The translations under genes were made by a program, and so were the position numbers. A stretch of 64,000 bases of DNA, from NCBI GenBank assembly GCA_014584605.1, contig JACTMO010000039.1, forward strand, positions 1-64,000, read 5' to 3'. Below, in pieces: positions 41,063-52,081 of this stretch. Position 1 is the first letter of the stretch; every line of letters begins with the position of its first letter. The notes beneath the pieces are model-generated. The model made no database searches and had not been told where the DNA came from. It worked only from the letters and a program-made list of their open reading frames with translations. This DNA comes from Bacteroidota bacterium (GTDB lineage Bacteria > Bacteroidota > Bacteroidia > Flavobacteriales_F > PHOS-HE28).

Positions 41063-41650
41063 CTATTCCCCCTCCAGCATCACTTCAAAGTCCACCACGC
41101 ACTGGCGGATGCGGTCCAGGTCGTCGTCGGCACCGATGCAGGGGTAAAGCGGGGCATATTGCGGGTGCTCCTTGCGGAAGCGGCCGCTGGCCGAGCGTTC
41201 GTCGCCTTCACGGAACACGGCCGGCACGATGGGCCCCTGGAGGTCCTTGCTCACGTAGGACCGATGGCCCTGGCCTTCGGCGAACATGACCTGTTCCACC
41301 CGTTCGTGCTGCATGCGCAGGTGGGCGAACCCGTTCTCATAGTAGCAGATGCCGCCCTGGGTCCACAGCCGCAGCGGGGCATACCGTTCATCGGGGTTGA
41401 TGCGGTAGGTCACGTCGCCGTAGCGGAAACCCCAGAGGGTGGAACACGGGACCTCGCGTCGCTCGCCGTTCTTCTCCACGGTAAGCACGTGGTCGCGTCG
41501 GGCCGGGGTGAGCCCGACGTAAGCGCCCACGGCCTCGCCGGTGTGGGTGCGGTAGGCCTCGAGCGTGGGGTAGAGCAGCACCTGGGCCGTGGCGGCAGGG
41601 CCGCCCAACAGCAGCACGAACAGGCCGTACAGAGGCATTCCCGTTCTCAC
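41063..41650 (-). CDS. Hypothetical secreted protein
   Basis: Signal peptide, no recognised family. Confidence 0.6.
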   Translation of the reverse strand: MRTGMPLYGLFVLLLGGPAATAQVLLYPTLEAYRTHTGEAVGAYVGLTPARRDHVLTVEKNGERREVPCSTLWGFRYGDVTYRINPDERYAPLRLWTQGGICYYENGFAHLRMQHERVEQVMFAEGQGHRSYVSKDLQGPIVPAVFREGDERSASGRFRKEHPQYAPLYPCIGADDDLDRIRQCVVDFEVMLEGE

Positions 41651-41729
41651 CGGGGCAAGGTAGCCTCCGGATGCGTCGGCGGCGTTGGGTGGGCGCGCTG
41701 CGCATCAACAGGGTCCGGTGCGCAACGGA

Positions 41730-42404
41730 TCAGGGAGCGCCGCCGACGCACACCACGAACTCGCCGCGCGGGGCCTGGGCCTTGAAGTGGGCCTGCAGTT
41801 CCTCGAGGGCGCCGCGCACATGTTCCTCGTGCAACTTGCTGATCTCGCGACTGGCGCAGGCCGGACGCTCCGGGCCGAGCACTTCGACCAGTTCGTCCAG
41901 CAGGCGCAGCAGGCGATGGGGGCTCTCGTAGAGCACGATGGTGCGGGGTTCCTCACGGAGGTTCTCCAGGCGGGTGCGGCGGCCCTTGCGTTGCGGCAGG
42001 AACCCCTCGAACACGAAACGTTCGCAGGGCAGGCCGCTGCACACCAGCGCGGGCACGAAGGCGGTGGCACCGGGCAGGCATTCCACGGCCGCACCGGCCC
42101 GCAATGCGGCGCGCACCAGCAGATAGCCCGGGTCGCTGATGGCCGGGGTGCCCGCATCGCTCACCAGGGCCAGGTGCTGGCCTTGCAGCAGGCGCTCGGC
42201 GAGCCGTTCCACCAGGCGGTGCTCGTTCGCGGTGTGGAAGCTCAGCAGCGGGCGGCTGAGGCCCAGGTACTGCAGCAGGCGCCCGCTCACACGCGTGTCC
42301 TCGGCCACCACGGCATCCACCTCGGCCAGCACACGCTGTGCGCGCAGGGTGATGTCCTGCAGGTTGCCGATCGGCGTCGGCACCACGGTCAGTCGCCCGT
42401 TCAC
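41730..42404 (-). CDS. rsmI: 16S rRNA (cytidine(1402)-2'-O)-methyltransferase, GTG start
   Basis: GRLTVVPTPIGNLQDITLRAQRVLAEVDAVVAEDTR; LVSDAGTPAISDPG. Confidence 0.93.
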   Translation of the reverse strand: MNGRLTVVPTPIGNLQDITLRAQRVLAEVDAVVAEDTRVSGRLLQYLGLSRPLLSFHTANEHRLVERLAERLLQGQHLALVSDAGTPAISDPGYLLVRAALRAGAAVECLPGATAFVPALVCSGLPCERFVFEGFLPQRKGRRTRLENLREEPRTIVLYESPHRLLRLLDELVEVLGPERPACASREISKLHEEHVRGALEELQAHFKAQAPRGEFVVCVGGAP

Positions 42405-43681
42405 TTCAGCCCGTTGATCAGGTCCACCAGGGTCAGGTAAACGTCGTGGTAGTCGGTGAGCGGCAGGGTCTCGGCGCGGTCCATCACGTCGTGGTAAGCC
42501 GCGATGCCGCCCATGGTGTAGATGAAGATCGCCGGGATGCCGCGTTCCGCGAAGGGGCAATGGTCGCTGTTGCACGCCGGGCCGCGCGGTTTCACCTGGG
42601 CCAGGCGGCCCGTGGCGGCGTTGCTGGCCACGATGGCCTCGAACACCTCCTGCTGTGCCGTGGCGTTGACCACGGTGATGCCCTCTTCGCCGGTGCCGAG
42701 CAGGTCCAGGTTGATGAGCAGCTTCACGGCGCCCAGGTCGAAGGCGCGGTCCACGGCGCACCACCGGCTGCCCATCAGCCCGGCCTCTTCGCCGGCGAAG
42801 GCGATGAAGAGCATGTCGTACCTCGGTTTCTCCCGTGCATAGCGCGCAGCGAGGTTGATCAGCATGCTGACCCCGCTGGCGTTGTCGTTGGCTCCGGGGA
42901 AGAGCACATCGGGACCCATGCGGCCCAGATGGTCGTAGTGGGCGGTCAGCACCACGAGCTGTTTGGAACTGCGTCCCTTCACCAGGCCCCATACGTTGCG
43001 CGCGTTGTGGTTGCGCAGGCGGTTCCTCACGCGCAGGTCGATGGCGGTCGCGCTGTCGTTCCATGCCTCCCGGGCGATCTCCAGCAACGGGAAGGGGGTG
43101 GCCTGACGGGCCACGCCCCAGGTGAGCTTGCCGGAGGCCATCTGCAGCACGGGTCCGTGGTGGAGCAGGTCTTCCTGCAGGTCGTGCAACAGGGCCAGGG
43201 TGTCGGCGTTGCGCGTGGCCGGCACGTGCAGGGCGATGGCCTTCCCGGTGGCCACGCCCATCGTCATGGCGCGGCGTTCGGGGGTGGCCAGGTCCGTCAG
43301 GGAGAGATGGACCAGTTCGTAGTGGCCCGAAGCGCTGCCCGAAGCGGGGTCCACCAGGAAGTCGACACCGGGGCGCAGCGACCGGCCGTCCACGGCCAGT
43401 TTCACGCTGTCCGGGAAAGTGTTGACCGTAAAGGAGAAGGGCTCGAAGCGGCTGCCGCGTACCGGGAGCAGGCCCAGGCGGTCGAACTCGGCGGCGATGA
43501 GCTCGGCGGCCAGGCTGTCGCCCCCGCTGATGTAGCCCCGGCCGTGCAGGGCCGGAGAGGCCAGGGTGTCCACCCATCGCCGGGCATTGGCCAGCACGGC
43601 GTCGGGGTCCTGGGCCTGAACGGTGGAAAGAAGGAGCGGGACGGTGGCGAGGGCCAGCAGCGGGGTCGGGGCGATGCGCAT
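42401..43681 (-). CDS. M28 family peptidase
   Basis: VVLTAHYDHLG; PGANDNASGVSMLINLAARYA; FIAFAGEEAGLMGSR. Confidence 0.93.
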   Translation of the reverse strand: MRIAPTPLLALATVPLLLSTVQAQDPDAVLANARRWVDTLASPALHGRGYISGGDSLAAELIAAEFDRLGLLPVRGSRFEPFSFTVNTFPDSVKLAVDGRSLRPGVDFLVDPASGSASGHYELVHLSLTDLATPERRAMTMGVATGKAIALHVPATRNADTLALLHDLQEDLLHHGPVLQMASGKLTWGVARQATPFPLLEIAREAWNDSATAIDLRVRNRLRNHNARNVWGLVKGRSSKQLVVLTAHYDHLGRMGPDVLFPGANDNASGVSMLINLAARYAREKPRYDMLFIAFAGEEAGLMGSRWCAVDRAFDLGAVKLLINLDLLGTGEEGITVVNATAQQEVFEAIVASNAATGRLAQVKPRGPACNSDHCPFAERGIPAIFIYTMGGIAAYHDVMDRAETLPLTDYHDVYLTLVDLINGLK

Positions 43682-44388
43682 CAGCGGTGGCGGCGTTCCA
43701 CGAGGGTCAGGAAGGCTTGCAGCGCTTCGGGGTCCGGAGCTTTCTTGAGCCGGGCGGTCATCTCGTTCACCAGGCGGCGCGCCTCATCCAGGCTCCTTGC
43801 GGCGTTGATGGACTCCACCCCTTGTTCGAAGGCCACGCGGTCGCCGCCGAAGAGCTCGGCCACGAACAGGAACTTCTGGCTGAGGGTGATGGCCTTGGCC
43901 AGATCTGGGACGGGGGCCGCCCCCAGCTTGTCGGCCAGGCTCCTGGGGCGTCCGGCCGGTGCCGCTCCGGGCTTGTCGGCCGGTTCCTGGGGCGGTACGT
44001 TCTCCGTTTCGGCGATGGCGTCGATCAAGGAGGTCTGCCGCACGTCGGGCCGGGTGTCCAGGCGGATCACCGGGGTCCGGTCGGGTTCCGGGGTGCCGGT
44101 GGTCGATGGGGCCGTGGCCTTGGTCGGGGGCGCATCCGTTGGTCTCGTGGTCGGCCGGGGTGGTTCGGCGGCCAGGGCCATGGCGGCGGCAGGGGGATGG
44201 GGGCGGTCCCCTTCGCGGGCCTTGTGGCGGAGCACCACGAGCCGCTCGTACAGTTCGCGTGCATCGTCGCAGGCCTGCTCCAGGCCGGCCACGTTGAGGG
44301 CCCCGCCACCCAGTGCGCGCTCGGCCTCGTTCAGCGCTTTCAGCAGGTCCTGGACCCGCTTGTACGGCTTGTCGCCCACCTTCTGCAT
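43681..44388 (-). CDS. Hypothetical protein with Pro-rich linker
   Basis: N-terminal coiled region, low-complexity P/A/T linker, C-terminal [41 protein letters not shown]. Confidence 0.7.
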   Translation of the reverse strand: MQKVGDKPYKRVQDLLKALNEAERALGGGALNVAGLEQACDDARELYERLVVLRHKAREGDRPHPPAAAMALAAEPPRPTTRPTDAPPTKATAPSTTGTPEPDRTPVIRLDTRPDVRQTSLIDAIAETENVPPQEPADKPGAAPAGRPRSLADKLGAAPVPDLAKAITLSQKFLFVAELFGGDRVAFEQGVESINAARSLDEARRLVNEMTARLKKAPDPEALQAFLTLVERRHR

Positions 44389-44471
44389 GGCCTCTGCTCC
44401 AACGCGAAGATGCCTATTTTCGTGCCGGGGCGCAAAATCGATGCCGCCCCGCCCCCCAAGGCACCGCCGCG

Positions 44472-45086
44472 ATGTTCCTGGAGCGCGTTCGCAGCCAAGC
44501 CCCCGGCAAGGGCTGGATCGAGGTGATCTGCGGTTCGATGTTCAGCGGCAAGACCGAGGAGCTGATCCGCAGGTTGCGGCGGGCGGAGTTCGCCCGCCAG
44601 AAGGTGGAGATCTTCAAGCCCGCGGTGGACACGCGCTATGCGGAGCATGAAGTGGTGAGCCATGACGCCACCAGCATCCGCAGCACCCCCGTGCCCGGCA
44701 GCAGCAACCTGCTGTTGCTCGCGGCCGATATCGATGTGGTGGGCATCGACGAAGCGCAGTTCTTCGACGAGGGCCTGGTGCAGGTGTGCGCCCAGCTGGC
44801 CGACGGCGGGGTGCGGGTGATCGCCGCCGGGTTGGACATGGACTTCCAAGGGCGGCCCTTCGGCCCGATGCCGCACCTGATGGCGATCGCCGAGCACGTC
44901 ACCAAGGTGCACGCCATCTGCGTGCATTGCGGCCAGTTGGCCTCCTTCAGCCACCGCACGCACGCCAGCACGGACCTGATCCATCTGGGGGAGACCGACA
45001 GCTACGTGCCGCTGTGCCGGGGCTGCTTCGGGGCGGCCCGGCAGGAGCAGGGCGCCGCTGCCCGCGATGCGGCCATGCACCGATGA
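44472..45086 (+). CDS. tdk: Thymidine kinase
   Basis: [59 protein letters not shown]. Confidence 0.95.
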   Translation: MFLERVRSQAPGKGWIEVICGSMFSGKTEELIRRLRRAEFARQKVEIFKPAVDTRYAEHEVVSHDATSIRSTPVPGSSNLLLLAADIDVVGIDEAQFFDEGLVQVCAQLADGGVRVIAAGLDMDFQGRPFGPMPHLMAIAEHVTKVHAICVHCGQLASFSHRTHASTDLIHLGETDSYVPLCRGCFGAARQEQGAAARDAAMHR

Positions 45087-47554
45087 ACGCCCCGTACCTG
45101 CTGAGCCGCATCGCCGAGGTCGTGGGCGGTGTGCTCCATGCACCGCTCGGCGATGGGCCCGTGGTGGACCTGCTGCTGGATTCGCGCAGGTCCCAGGTGC
45201 AGCCGGACACGCTGTTCGTGGCCCTGCGCGGTGAACGGCACGACGGACATCGTTTCCTGCACGACATGGCGGCCCGCGGTGTGCGCCACGCGCTGGTGAG
45301 CGAGGCTCCGCCCGCCGGGCTGCGCGACCGCCTGAACACGATCGTGGTGCCCGACACCCTGGACGCCTTGCAACGCCTGGCCGCCTGGCACCGCGGTCAT
45401 TTCCAGGTGCCGGTGGTGGGGATCACCGGCAGCAACGGCAAGACCGTGGTGAAGGAATGGCTTACCCAACTCCTGGGCCGGGACGAGCATATCGCGCGAA
45501 GCCCGGGCAGCTGGAACAGCCAGGTGGGCGTACCGCTCAGCGTCTGGGGCCTGCACCGGGGCCACACGATGGGGATCTTCGAGGCCGGCATCAGCCGGCC
45601 GGGGGAGATGGCGCGGCTGCGCCCGATCATCCGGCCCACGATCGGGGTGTTCACCAGCCTCGGTCCGGCCCACGGCGAGAACTTCCCCGATGAGGGGACC
45701 AAGGCCCGCGAGAAGCTCGAGCTGTTCCGCGATGCCCAGGTCCTGGTGTATCCCGGGGACATCGCTCCGCTGCAGGCTGCGGTGCAGGCCGTGGGGCTGG
45801 ACCGGCATTTGTTGACGCGCACCTGGTCGCGGGAGGGGTCGGCCTTCGTGCATCTGCTGCGCGAGGAGCGTGCCGAGGGCGGACTGCGGCTCACCATCGC
45901 CCATGGCGGAGGGGAATTCACCGTGCATCTGCCCTTCGACGACCACGCGAGCGTGGCCAACGCGATGACCTGCCTGACGCTGCTGCTCCACCTGGGATAC
46001 ACGCCGGACCGCCTGCGGGAGCGCCTGCCGCACCTGCATCCGGTGGCCATGCGCTTGGAGCTGCTGGACGGGGTGAACGGCAGCCTGCTGATCAACGACG
46101 CGTACAGCAACGACACGGCATCACTGGCCATCGCGCTGGACCACCTGGCGGCCCACGGCACCGACCACGAACGCATCGTGGTGCTCGGCGACATCCACGA
46201 CAGCGGCGAGGTGCAGGAGCTTCTGTACGACCGGGTGGCCGCACTGCTGCGGCGGGCGCGGGTGGAGCGCGTGCTGGGGGTAGGGCCGCAGCTCCAGGCC
46301 CATGCGGCGCACTTCGCGGCCCGGGCACGCTTCTTCCCCGATGCGGAAGCCCTGCTTCGCGGGGTGGACACGGAGGAGCTGCGCGACGCGGCCGTACTGG
46401 TGAAGGGCGCGCGCAGCCTCGGCCTGGAGCGGGTGGTGGAACGCTGGCAGCGGCAGGTGCACGGCACCGTACTGGAGATCGATCTGGAGGCCGTGCGCCA
46501 CAACCTGAACCACTTCCGCGGCCGGTTGCGTCCGGGCACCGGGGTGCTCGCCATGGTGAAGGCCTTCGGTTATGGCAGCGGCGCCACCGAGCTCGCACGC
46601 CTGTTCGCCTACGAGCGGGTGGACATGTTGGGCGTGGCCTATGCCGACGAGGGCATCGCGCTGCGCCAGGAGGGCATCGCCCTGCCGATCCTTGTGATGA
46701 ACCCCGAGCCGGTCCCCCAGGAGGTGATGCATCGCTTCCGCCTGGAGGCCGTGGTGTACGATCTGCGCTCGTTGCAGGCGGCCATCGACCACGCCAGGTC
46801 CCATGCCGACGCCCCCCCCGTACACCTGAAGATCGACACCGGGATGCACCGCCTCGGCTTCGATCCGGACCACCTGGGTCCGTTGCTTGAGGCGCTCGGC
46901 CGGGCACCCTTCGTGCAGGTGTCCACCGTGTTCAGTCATCTGGCCGCCAGCGAGGATCCCGCGCATGACGCCTTCACACGGGAGCAGTTGCACCGGTTCA
47001 ACCAGGCGGCGGACCGGTTGGAGGCCGTGCTTGGCCACCGGCCCCGGCGGCACATCGCCAACTCGGCGGCGATCAGCCGGTTCCCGGAGGCCCACCTGGA
47101 CCTGGTGCGTCCGGGCATCGGGCTGCATGGGGTCGGGTACGATGCTGAGGAGTCCGACCTGCTGCGCCCCGCCGCCCACCTGCGCACGGCCATCGCGCAG
47201 GTGAAGGAGGTGCCGCCCGGCGACTCGGTGGGCTACGGGCGGCGTCACCACGTGCAGGCCGCACAACGGATCGCGGTGCTGCCCATCGGCTATGCCGACG
47301 GGCTGTTCCGGAGCATGGGGCATGGGGCGGGCCATGTGCTCCTCCACGGTCGTCCCGCCCCTTTCGTCGGCAGCATCTGCATGGACATGTGCATGGTGGA
47401 CGTCACGGGCATCCCTTGTGCACCGGGCGATAGGGTCACGGTGTTCGGGCCCGGGCGACCGCTCCAGGACCATGCGCGGGACATGGGCACCATCCCGTAC
47501 GAGGCGCTCACGGCCATCAGCCAGCGGGTGAAGCGCGTGTTCATCCACGGGTGA
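45083..47554 (+). CDS. Bifunctional MurF / alanine racemase fusion
   Basis: [17 protein letters not shown] (MurF) and [19 protein letters not shown]...[12 protein letters not shown] (Alr). Confidence 0.95.
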   Translation: MNAPYLLSRIAEVVGGVLHAPLGDGPVVDLLLDSRRSQVQPDTLFVALRGERHDGHRFLHDMAARGVRHALVSEAPPAGLRDRLNTIVVPDTLDALQRLAAWHRGHFQVPVVGITGSNGKTVVKEWLTQLLGRDEHIARSPGSWNSQVGVPLSVWGLHRGHTMGIFEAGISRPGEMARLRPIIRPTIGVFTSLGPAHGENFPDEGTKAREKLELFRDAQVLVYPGDIAPLQAAVQAVGLDRHLLTRTWSREGSAFVHLLREERAEGGLRLTIAHGGGEFTVHLPFDDHASVANAMTCLTLLLHLGYTPDRLRERLPHLHPVAMRLELLDGVNGSLLINDAYSNDTASLAIALDHLAAHGTDHERIVVLGDIHDSGEVQELLYDRVAALLRRARVERVLGVGPQLQAHAAHFAARARFFPDAEALLRGVDTEELRDAAVLVKGARSLGLERVVERWQRQVHGTVLEIDLEAVRHNLNHFRGRLRPGTGVLAMVKAFGYGSGATELARLFAYERVDMLGVAYADEGIALRQEGIALPILVMNPEPVPQEVMHRFRLEAVVYDLRSLQAAIDHARSHADAPPVHLKIDTGMHRLGFDPDHLGPLLEALGRAPFVQVSTVFSHLAASEDPAHDAFTREQLHRFNQAADRLEAVLGHRPRRHIANSAAISRFPEAHLDLVRPGIGLHGVGYDAEESDLLRPAAHLRTAIAQVKEVPPGDSVGYGRRHHVQAAQRIAVLPIGYADGLFRSMGHGAGHVLLHGRPAPFVGSICMDMCMVDVTGIPCAPGDRVTVFGPGRPLQDHARDMGTIPYEALTAISQRVKRVFIHG

Positions 47555-47631
47555 CGGCAGGCTTCCAAGGTAGAGGGCCAGCATGCCCGGCGAAGGGGCA
47601 GCACGAGGGTGGGGGACAAGCGTCCCTGGGA

Positions 47632-47639
47632 TACCTTTG
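47632..47639 (+). promoter_or_regulatory. -7-like element TACCTTTG upstream of subtilase
   Basis: TACCTTTG 26 nt before ATG 47665. Confidence 0.5.
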
Positions 47640-47664
47640 CGGCCCGAAAACAAGTCCTTTGATC

Positions 47665-50295
47665 ATGAAGCACCTGCTGCCCTTCGTCCTGGCGTTGTTG
47701 ACCCCGGCCCTGCTGTCGGCCCAGAGCGGGCAGCCCGCATTCCTCGCTGGCGACGTGTTGGTGATGCTGCAACCGGGCGCCGACGTGGCGGCCATCACCG
47801 GGGACCTGCGTGTGGTGAACGGTCTGCCCACCGGGCTGCGCGCCGTGGAGGAGGTGAGCGCACCGCTGCGCACCTGGTTGTTGCACTACGACCAGCCGGC
47901 CCTTCCCCAGGGGGTGATGCTGCGCGCCGTGCAGCGCCATCCGGCCGCACAGCTCGCCCAGAACAACCATGTGGTCACCGACCGTACGGTACCCAACGAC
48001 CCGCAGTTCGGGCAGCAATGGCACCACGTGAACCCCAACGACGCCGACATCGACAGCGACCTGGCCTGGGACCTCACCACCGGCGGCGTGACGGCCGCGG
48101 GCGACACCATCGTGGTGTGCATCATCGAGAATGCCGACCTGCCGCACCCGGACCTGATCGGCAACGCCTGGTACAACCACCTGGAGATCCCCAACGACGG
48201 GTTGGACAACGACGCCAACGGGTACGTGGACGATCACCGCGGCTGGAACCCGGCCGGCAACGACGACAACGTTTACGGCGGTGGGCACGGCACCCAGGTG
48301 GCGGGTATGATCGGGGCCAAGGGCAACAACGGCACCGGTGTGGCCGGCGCCAACTGGAACGTGAAGATGATGGTGGTGACGCGGCAGGGCGTGAGCGAGG
48401 CCCAGGTCCTGGCCAGCTACACCTACCCCCTGGTGATGCGCCGCCAGTACAACCAGACCGGCGGCAACAAGGGGGCCTTCGTGGTCGCCACGAACGCCAG
48501 TTGGGGCATCGACTACGGCGATCCGGCCGATGCGCCGTTGTGGTGTGCGATGTACGACACGCTGGGTGCGGCAGGGGTGCTGAACTGCGGGGCCACGGCC
48601 AACCTCAACATCGACATCGATGTGGAAGGTGACCTGCCGACGGCCTGCCCGAGCCCCTTCATGGTGAGCGTGACAGCGACCAACGACAACGACATGCGGA
48701 CCTTCAGCGGGTACGGCGCCACCACCATCGACGTGGGCGCTCCCGGCGAGGACGTGGTGACCACGAGCATGGGCGGGGGTACGGGCAGCACCAGCGGGAC
48801 CAGTTTCGCCAGCCCGCTCACCGCCGGGGTCATCGGGCTGTTGTACAGCGCGCCCTGTGCCACGCTCGGCGCGATGGCCCTGGCCGATCCGGAGGGGGCC
48901 GCCCTGTTCGTGCGCGACAAGCTCTTCGAGGGCGTGGACCAGGTGGGCAACCTGCCGGGCAACACGGTCACCGGTGGGCGCATCAACGCCTATAACAGCC
49001 TGCAGGCCATCATGTCCAGCTGCGGTCCCTGCCCCCCGCCGTACGATCTGGACGCGGAGAACACGGCCATCGGCGAGGTGCAGTTCGCCTGGGAGAGCAC
49101 GGCCGCTGGGCCCTTCACCCTGCTGTACCGCCCGGTGGGCACCAGCACCTGGACCACCCAAGGCGGCCTGGTGAACATGATGTTCATGGCCACGGGGCTC
49201 ACCCCCTGCACCCCGTACGAGTTCCTGGTCATGGCCACCTGCGACACCCTCACCAGCGACTCGAGCGCGGTGTTCACCTGGACCACCGAGGGCTGCTGTG
49301 GGCCGCCGGACAGCCTCGAGGTGGTGACCGTGGGGGCCAACGAGGCCACCCTGGCCTGGAGCGCCGTGCTCGCCGCCTCGTCCTACGAGGTGGAGGTGAG
49401 CCCTGATGGGGCGGGCACCTGGACGGCCTACACGGGCATCGTGGGCACCGGCTTCGTGCTTCCGGGTCTGGCGGCCTGCTCGGACTACGATGTGCGGGTG
49501 CGCTCCATGTGCAACGGGGCTCCCACCGCCTGGGGGGACACCATCGACGTGCATACCACGGGGTGCGGGGCGTGCCTGGACCACAGTTACTGCAGTTCGA
49601 TGTCGGACGACGCCAGCGAGGAGTGGATCGCCAACGTGACGCTCGCAACGTTGAACAACAGCACCGGTTCGGATGGCGGCTACGGCGACCACACGGGCCA
49701 GAGCACGGTGCTGAGCCTGGGTGGCAGCTACCCCATCGCCCTCACCCCGGGCTATGCGGGCACGGCCTACGAGGAGTACTTCACGGTCTGGGTGGACCTG
49801 GACCAGGACGGCACCTTCGGCACCACGGGTGAACTGCTGTACACTTCCCCAGCGGCCACCGCCACGGTGAACGGCAACATCACGATACCCACCTGGGCAA
49901 CCGTGGGAAGCACCCGGATGCGGGTGATCATGGTGTATGACCAGGCCGCCGGTTCGGGCTGCGAGGACGGCTATAACTTCGGAGAGACCGAGGACTATTG
50001 TGTGACCCTGGAGGATCCGAACACGGGCATCGCGGAAGTGCGTACCGGGGTACGCGTGGAGCACTTTCCGGACCCGGCCGACCGCGATGTGTTCTTCAAC
50101 ATCCATGGGACCAGCGGACAAGGACCTGTGACGGTGGACTTGATGGACAACGCCGGGCAGGTGATCGAACGGCGCAGCTCCGGAAACGGTCGCATCACGC
50201 TCACCACGGCCTGGTTGGCGGATGGTCTGTACTTCTACCGGGTCGTGCAGAACGGTCAGGAGCTCGGCCGAGGCAAGTTGATCGTGGCCCACTGA
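47665..50295 (+). CDS. S8 family (subtilisin-like) secreted protein with Fn3-like and GEVED domains and T9SS sorting domain
   Basis: GGGHGTQVAGMIGA; GTSFASPLTAGVIGLL; EEYFTVWVDLDQDGTF (GEVED); T9SS C-terminus. Confidence 0.9.
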   Translation: MKHLLPFVLALLTPALLSAQSGQPAFLAGDVLVMLQPGADVAAITGDLRVVNGLPTGLRAVEEVSAPLRTWLLHYDQPALPQGVMLRAVQRHPAAQLAQNNHVVTDRTVPNDPQFGQQWHHVNPNDADIDSDLAWDLTTGGVTAAGDTIVVCIIENADLPHPDLIGNAWYNHLEIPNDGLDNDANGYVDDHRGWNPAGNDDNVYGGGHGTQVAGMIGAKGNNGTGVAGANWNVKMMVVTRQGVSEAQVLASYTYPLVMRRQYNQTGGNKGAFVVATNASWGIDYGDPADAPLWCAMYDTLGAAGVLNCGATANLNIDIDVEGDLPTACPSPFMVSVTATNDNDMRTFSGYGATTIDVGAPGEDVVTTSMGGGTGSTSGTSFASPLTAGVIGLLYSAPCATLGAMALADPEGAALFVRDKLFEGVDQVGNLPGNTVTGGRINAYNSLQAIMSSCGPCPPPYDLDAENTAIGEVQFAWESTAAGPFTLLYRPVGTSTWTTQGGLVNMMFMATGLTPCTPYEFLVMATCDTLTSDSSAVFTWTTEGCCGPPDSLEVVTVGANEATLAWSAVLAASSYEVEVSPDGAGTWTAYTGIVGTGFVLPGLAACSDYDVRVRSMCNGAPTAWGDTIDVHTTGCGACLDHSYCSSMSDDASEEWIANVTLATLNNSTGSDGGYGDHTGQSTVLSLGGSYPIALTPGYAGTAYEEYFTVWVDLDQDGTFGTTGELLYTSPAATATVNGNITIPTWATVGSTRMRVIMVYDQAAGSGCEDGYNFGETEDYCVTLEDPNTGIAEVRTGVRVEHFPDPADRDVFFNIHGTSGQGPVTVDLMDNAGQVIERRSSGNGRITLTTAWLADGLYFYRVVQNGQELGRGKLIVAH

Positions 50296-50331
50296 GGGCG
50301 GCCCGACGACCTGCCGACCAACTTCGGACCG

Positions 50332-51084
50332 ATGGGCATCTCGGCGGTCATCATCACGCGCAACGAGGAGGCCAACATGGCCCGCTGCCTGGCGGGCTTG
50401 AGCGGGTTGGTGCAGGAGGTGGTGGTGGTGGACTCCGGGAGCACCGACGACACCCGTCGCATCGCCGAAGCGCTTGGTGCACGCGTGGTGGAGCGGGCCT
50501 GGACCAACTACAGCGACCAGAAGAACTTCGCCAACGGGCTGGCCACGCACGACCATATCCTGAGCGTGGATGCCGACGAGGTCCCCTCCGAGGCACTGGC
50601 CCGGTCCATCCGGGAGGCGACGGCTGACGGCCTCAAGGGCGCCTACCGCATGCACCGCCTCACCAACTACTGCGGTCGTTGGGTGCGCCACGGAGGATGG
50701 TATCCGGACACCAAGACGCGGTTGTTCCCCAAGGCACGCGCGCGCTGGGTCGGGGACCATGTGCATGAAGTGCTCGAGCTGACCCCGGGCCTGCCGGTGA
50801 CCTTGCTCCAGGGCGACCTGCTGCACTACAGCTACAGGTCCCTGGACGACCACCGGGAGCGGATCGAGCGGTACAGCGACCTGCATGCACAGGCCATGCA
50901 CAAGGCCGGGCGGCGGGCGGGCCTCCTCAAGCGGTGGCTCTCACCCGTGGCCAAGTTCCTGAAGGGCTATCTGTTGCAGGCGGGCTTCCTGGACGGGAAG
51001 GCCGGATGGCACATCGCCGTGCTCAGCGCCCGTGCGGTGGGGATGAAGTATGCCAAGCTGCGCGCGCTCCACCATGGCGCATAG
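50332..51084 (+). CDS. Glycosyltransferase family 2
   Basis: ISAVIITRNEEANMARCLAGLSGLVQEVVVVDSGSTDDTRRIA. Confidence 0.93.
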   Translation: MGISAVIITRNEEANMARCLAGLSGLVQEVVVVDSGSTDDTRRIAEALGARVVERAWTNYSDQKNFANGLATHDHILSVDADEVPSEALARSIREATADGLKGAYRMHRLTNYCGRWVRHGGWYPDTKTRLFPKARARWVGDHVHEVLELTPGLPVTLLQGDLLHYSYRSLDDHRERIERYSDLHAQAMHKAGRRAGLLKRWLSPVAKFLKGYLLQAGFLDGKAGWHIAVLSARAVGMKYAKLRALHHGA

Positions 51085-52081
51085 GCCGGGACACATCATC
51101 CTCAGCCGTCCGGACAGCATCGGCGATGTGATGCTCACCCTGCCCATGGCGGGGTTGCTCAAGGAACGGGTCCCCGGTGTGCGCATCACCTTGCTGTGCC
51201 GCCGATACACCGCACCGGTGGTGGAGCGCTGCATCCATGTGGACCGCGTGCTCACCTTGGAGGAGCTGGCCGCTGGTGATGCGCCGGCGATGCTGCGTGC
51301 CCTGGATGCGGATGCGCTTGTGCACGTCTTCCCGCATCGTGAGGTCGCACGCTGGGCCCGCTCGGCCGGGGTGCCGATGCGGATCGGCACCTCGCATCGC
51401 TGGTGGCATTGGACCACGTGTACGCACCGGGTGCCCTTCAGCAGGCAGCGCAGCGACCTGCACGAGGCGCAACTGAACACGATGCTGCTGCGCCCCCTGG
51501 GGCTGGGGAGCCCTCCGACCCTGTCCCACCTGGCGTCGCTGACGGGTTTCCAGGTGCCGCCGGTGTCGGTGCTGCCCGCGGACCTTGTGCCCCCCCCGGG
51601 ACGCACCGTGGTGCTTCATCCCGGCTCGCAGGGCAGCGCGGTGGAGTGGGGCATGGACAACTTCGCGGCGCTGATGCGTGCGCTGCACGCCGGAGGCGTG
51701 CGCACGGTGGTCACGGGCACGGCCACCGAGGCCGACCGGTACCGGCCGCACCTTCCGCTGGACCACGCGCTGGCGATGGACACCGGGGGGCGGCTCTCGC
51801 TGGAGCAGTTGATGGCGCTGATCGGGAGCGCCGATGCCTTGGTGGCCGCCAGCACCGGTCCGTTGCACATCGCTGCCGCCATGGGTGTTCGTGCCGTAGG
51901 CCTTTACGCTCCCCGACGGCCCATCCATCCGGGGCGATGGGCCCCGTTGGGGCGCGATGCGCACGCCCTGGTGTTCGACCCGGCCTGTGTCGCCTGCGTG
52001 GCGGGCCGACCATGCGACTGCATCACCCGGATCGCGCCGGAACGTGTGGCGGCCCTGTTGGCAGCCCGGCCTGGGCATTGA
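51074..52081 (+). CDS. Glycosyltransferase family 9
   Basis: HIILSRPDSIGDVMLTLPMAGLLKERVPG; GSADALVAASTGPLHIAAAMG. Confidence 0.93.
   Translation: MAHRPGHIILSRPDSIGDVMLTLPMAGLLKERVPGVRITLLCRRYTAPVVERCIHVDRVLTLEELAAGDAPAMLRALDADALVHVFPHREVARWARSAGVPMRIGTSHRWWHWTTCTHRVPFSRQRSDLHEAQLNTMLLRPLGLGSPPTLSHLASLTGFQVPPVSVLPADLVPPPGRTVVLHPGSQGSAVEWGMDNFAALMRALHAGGVRTVVTGTATEADRYRPHLPLDHALAMDTGGRLSLEQLMALIGSADALVAASTGPLHIAAAMGVRAVGLYAPRRPIHPGRWAPLGRDAHALVFDPACVACVAGRPCDCITRIAPERVAALLAARPGH

Noticed and set aside
45083-47554. MurF-Alr fusion as a novelty
   Set aside because: This bifunctional fusion is well known in Bacteroidota.
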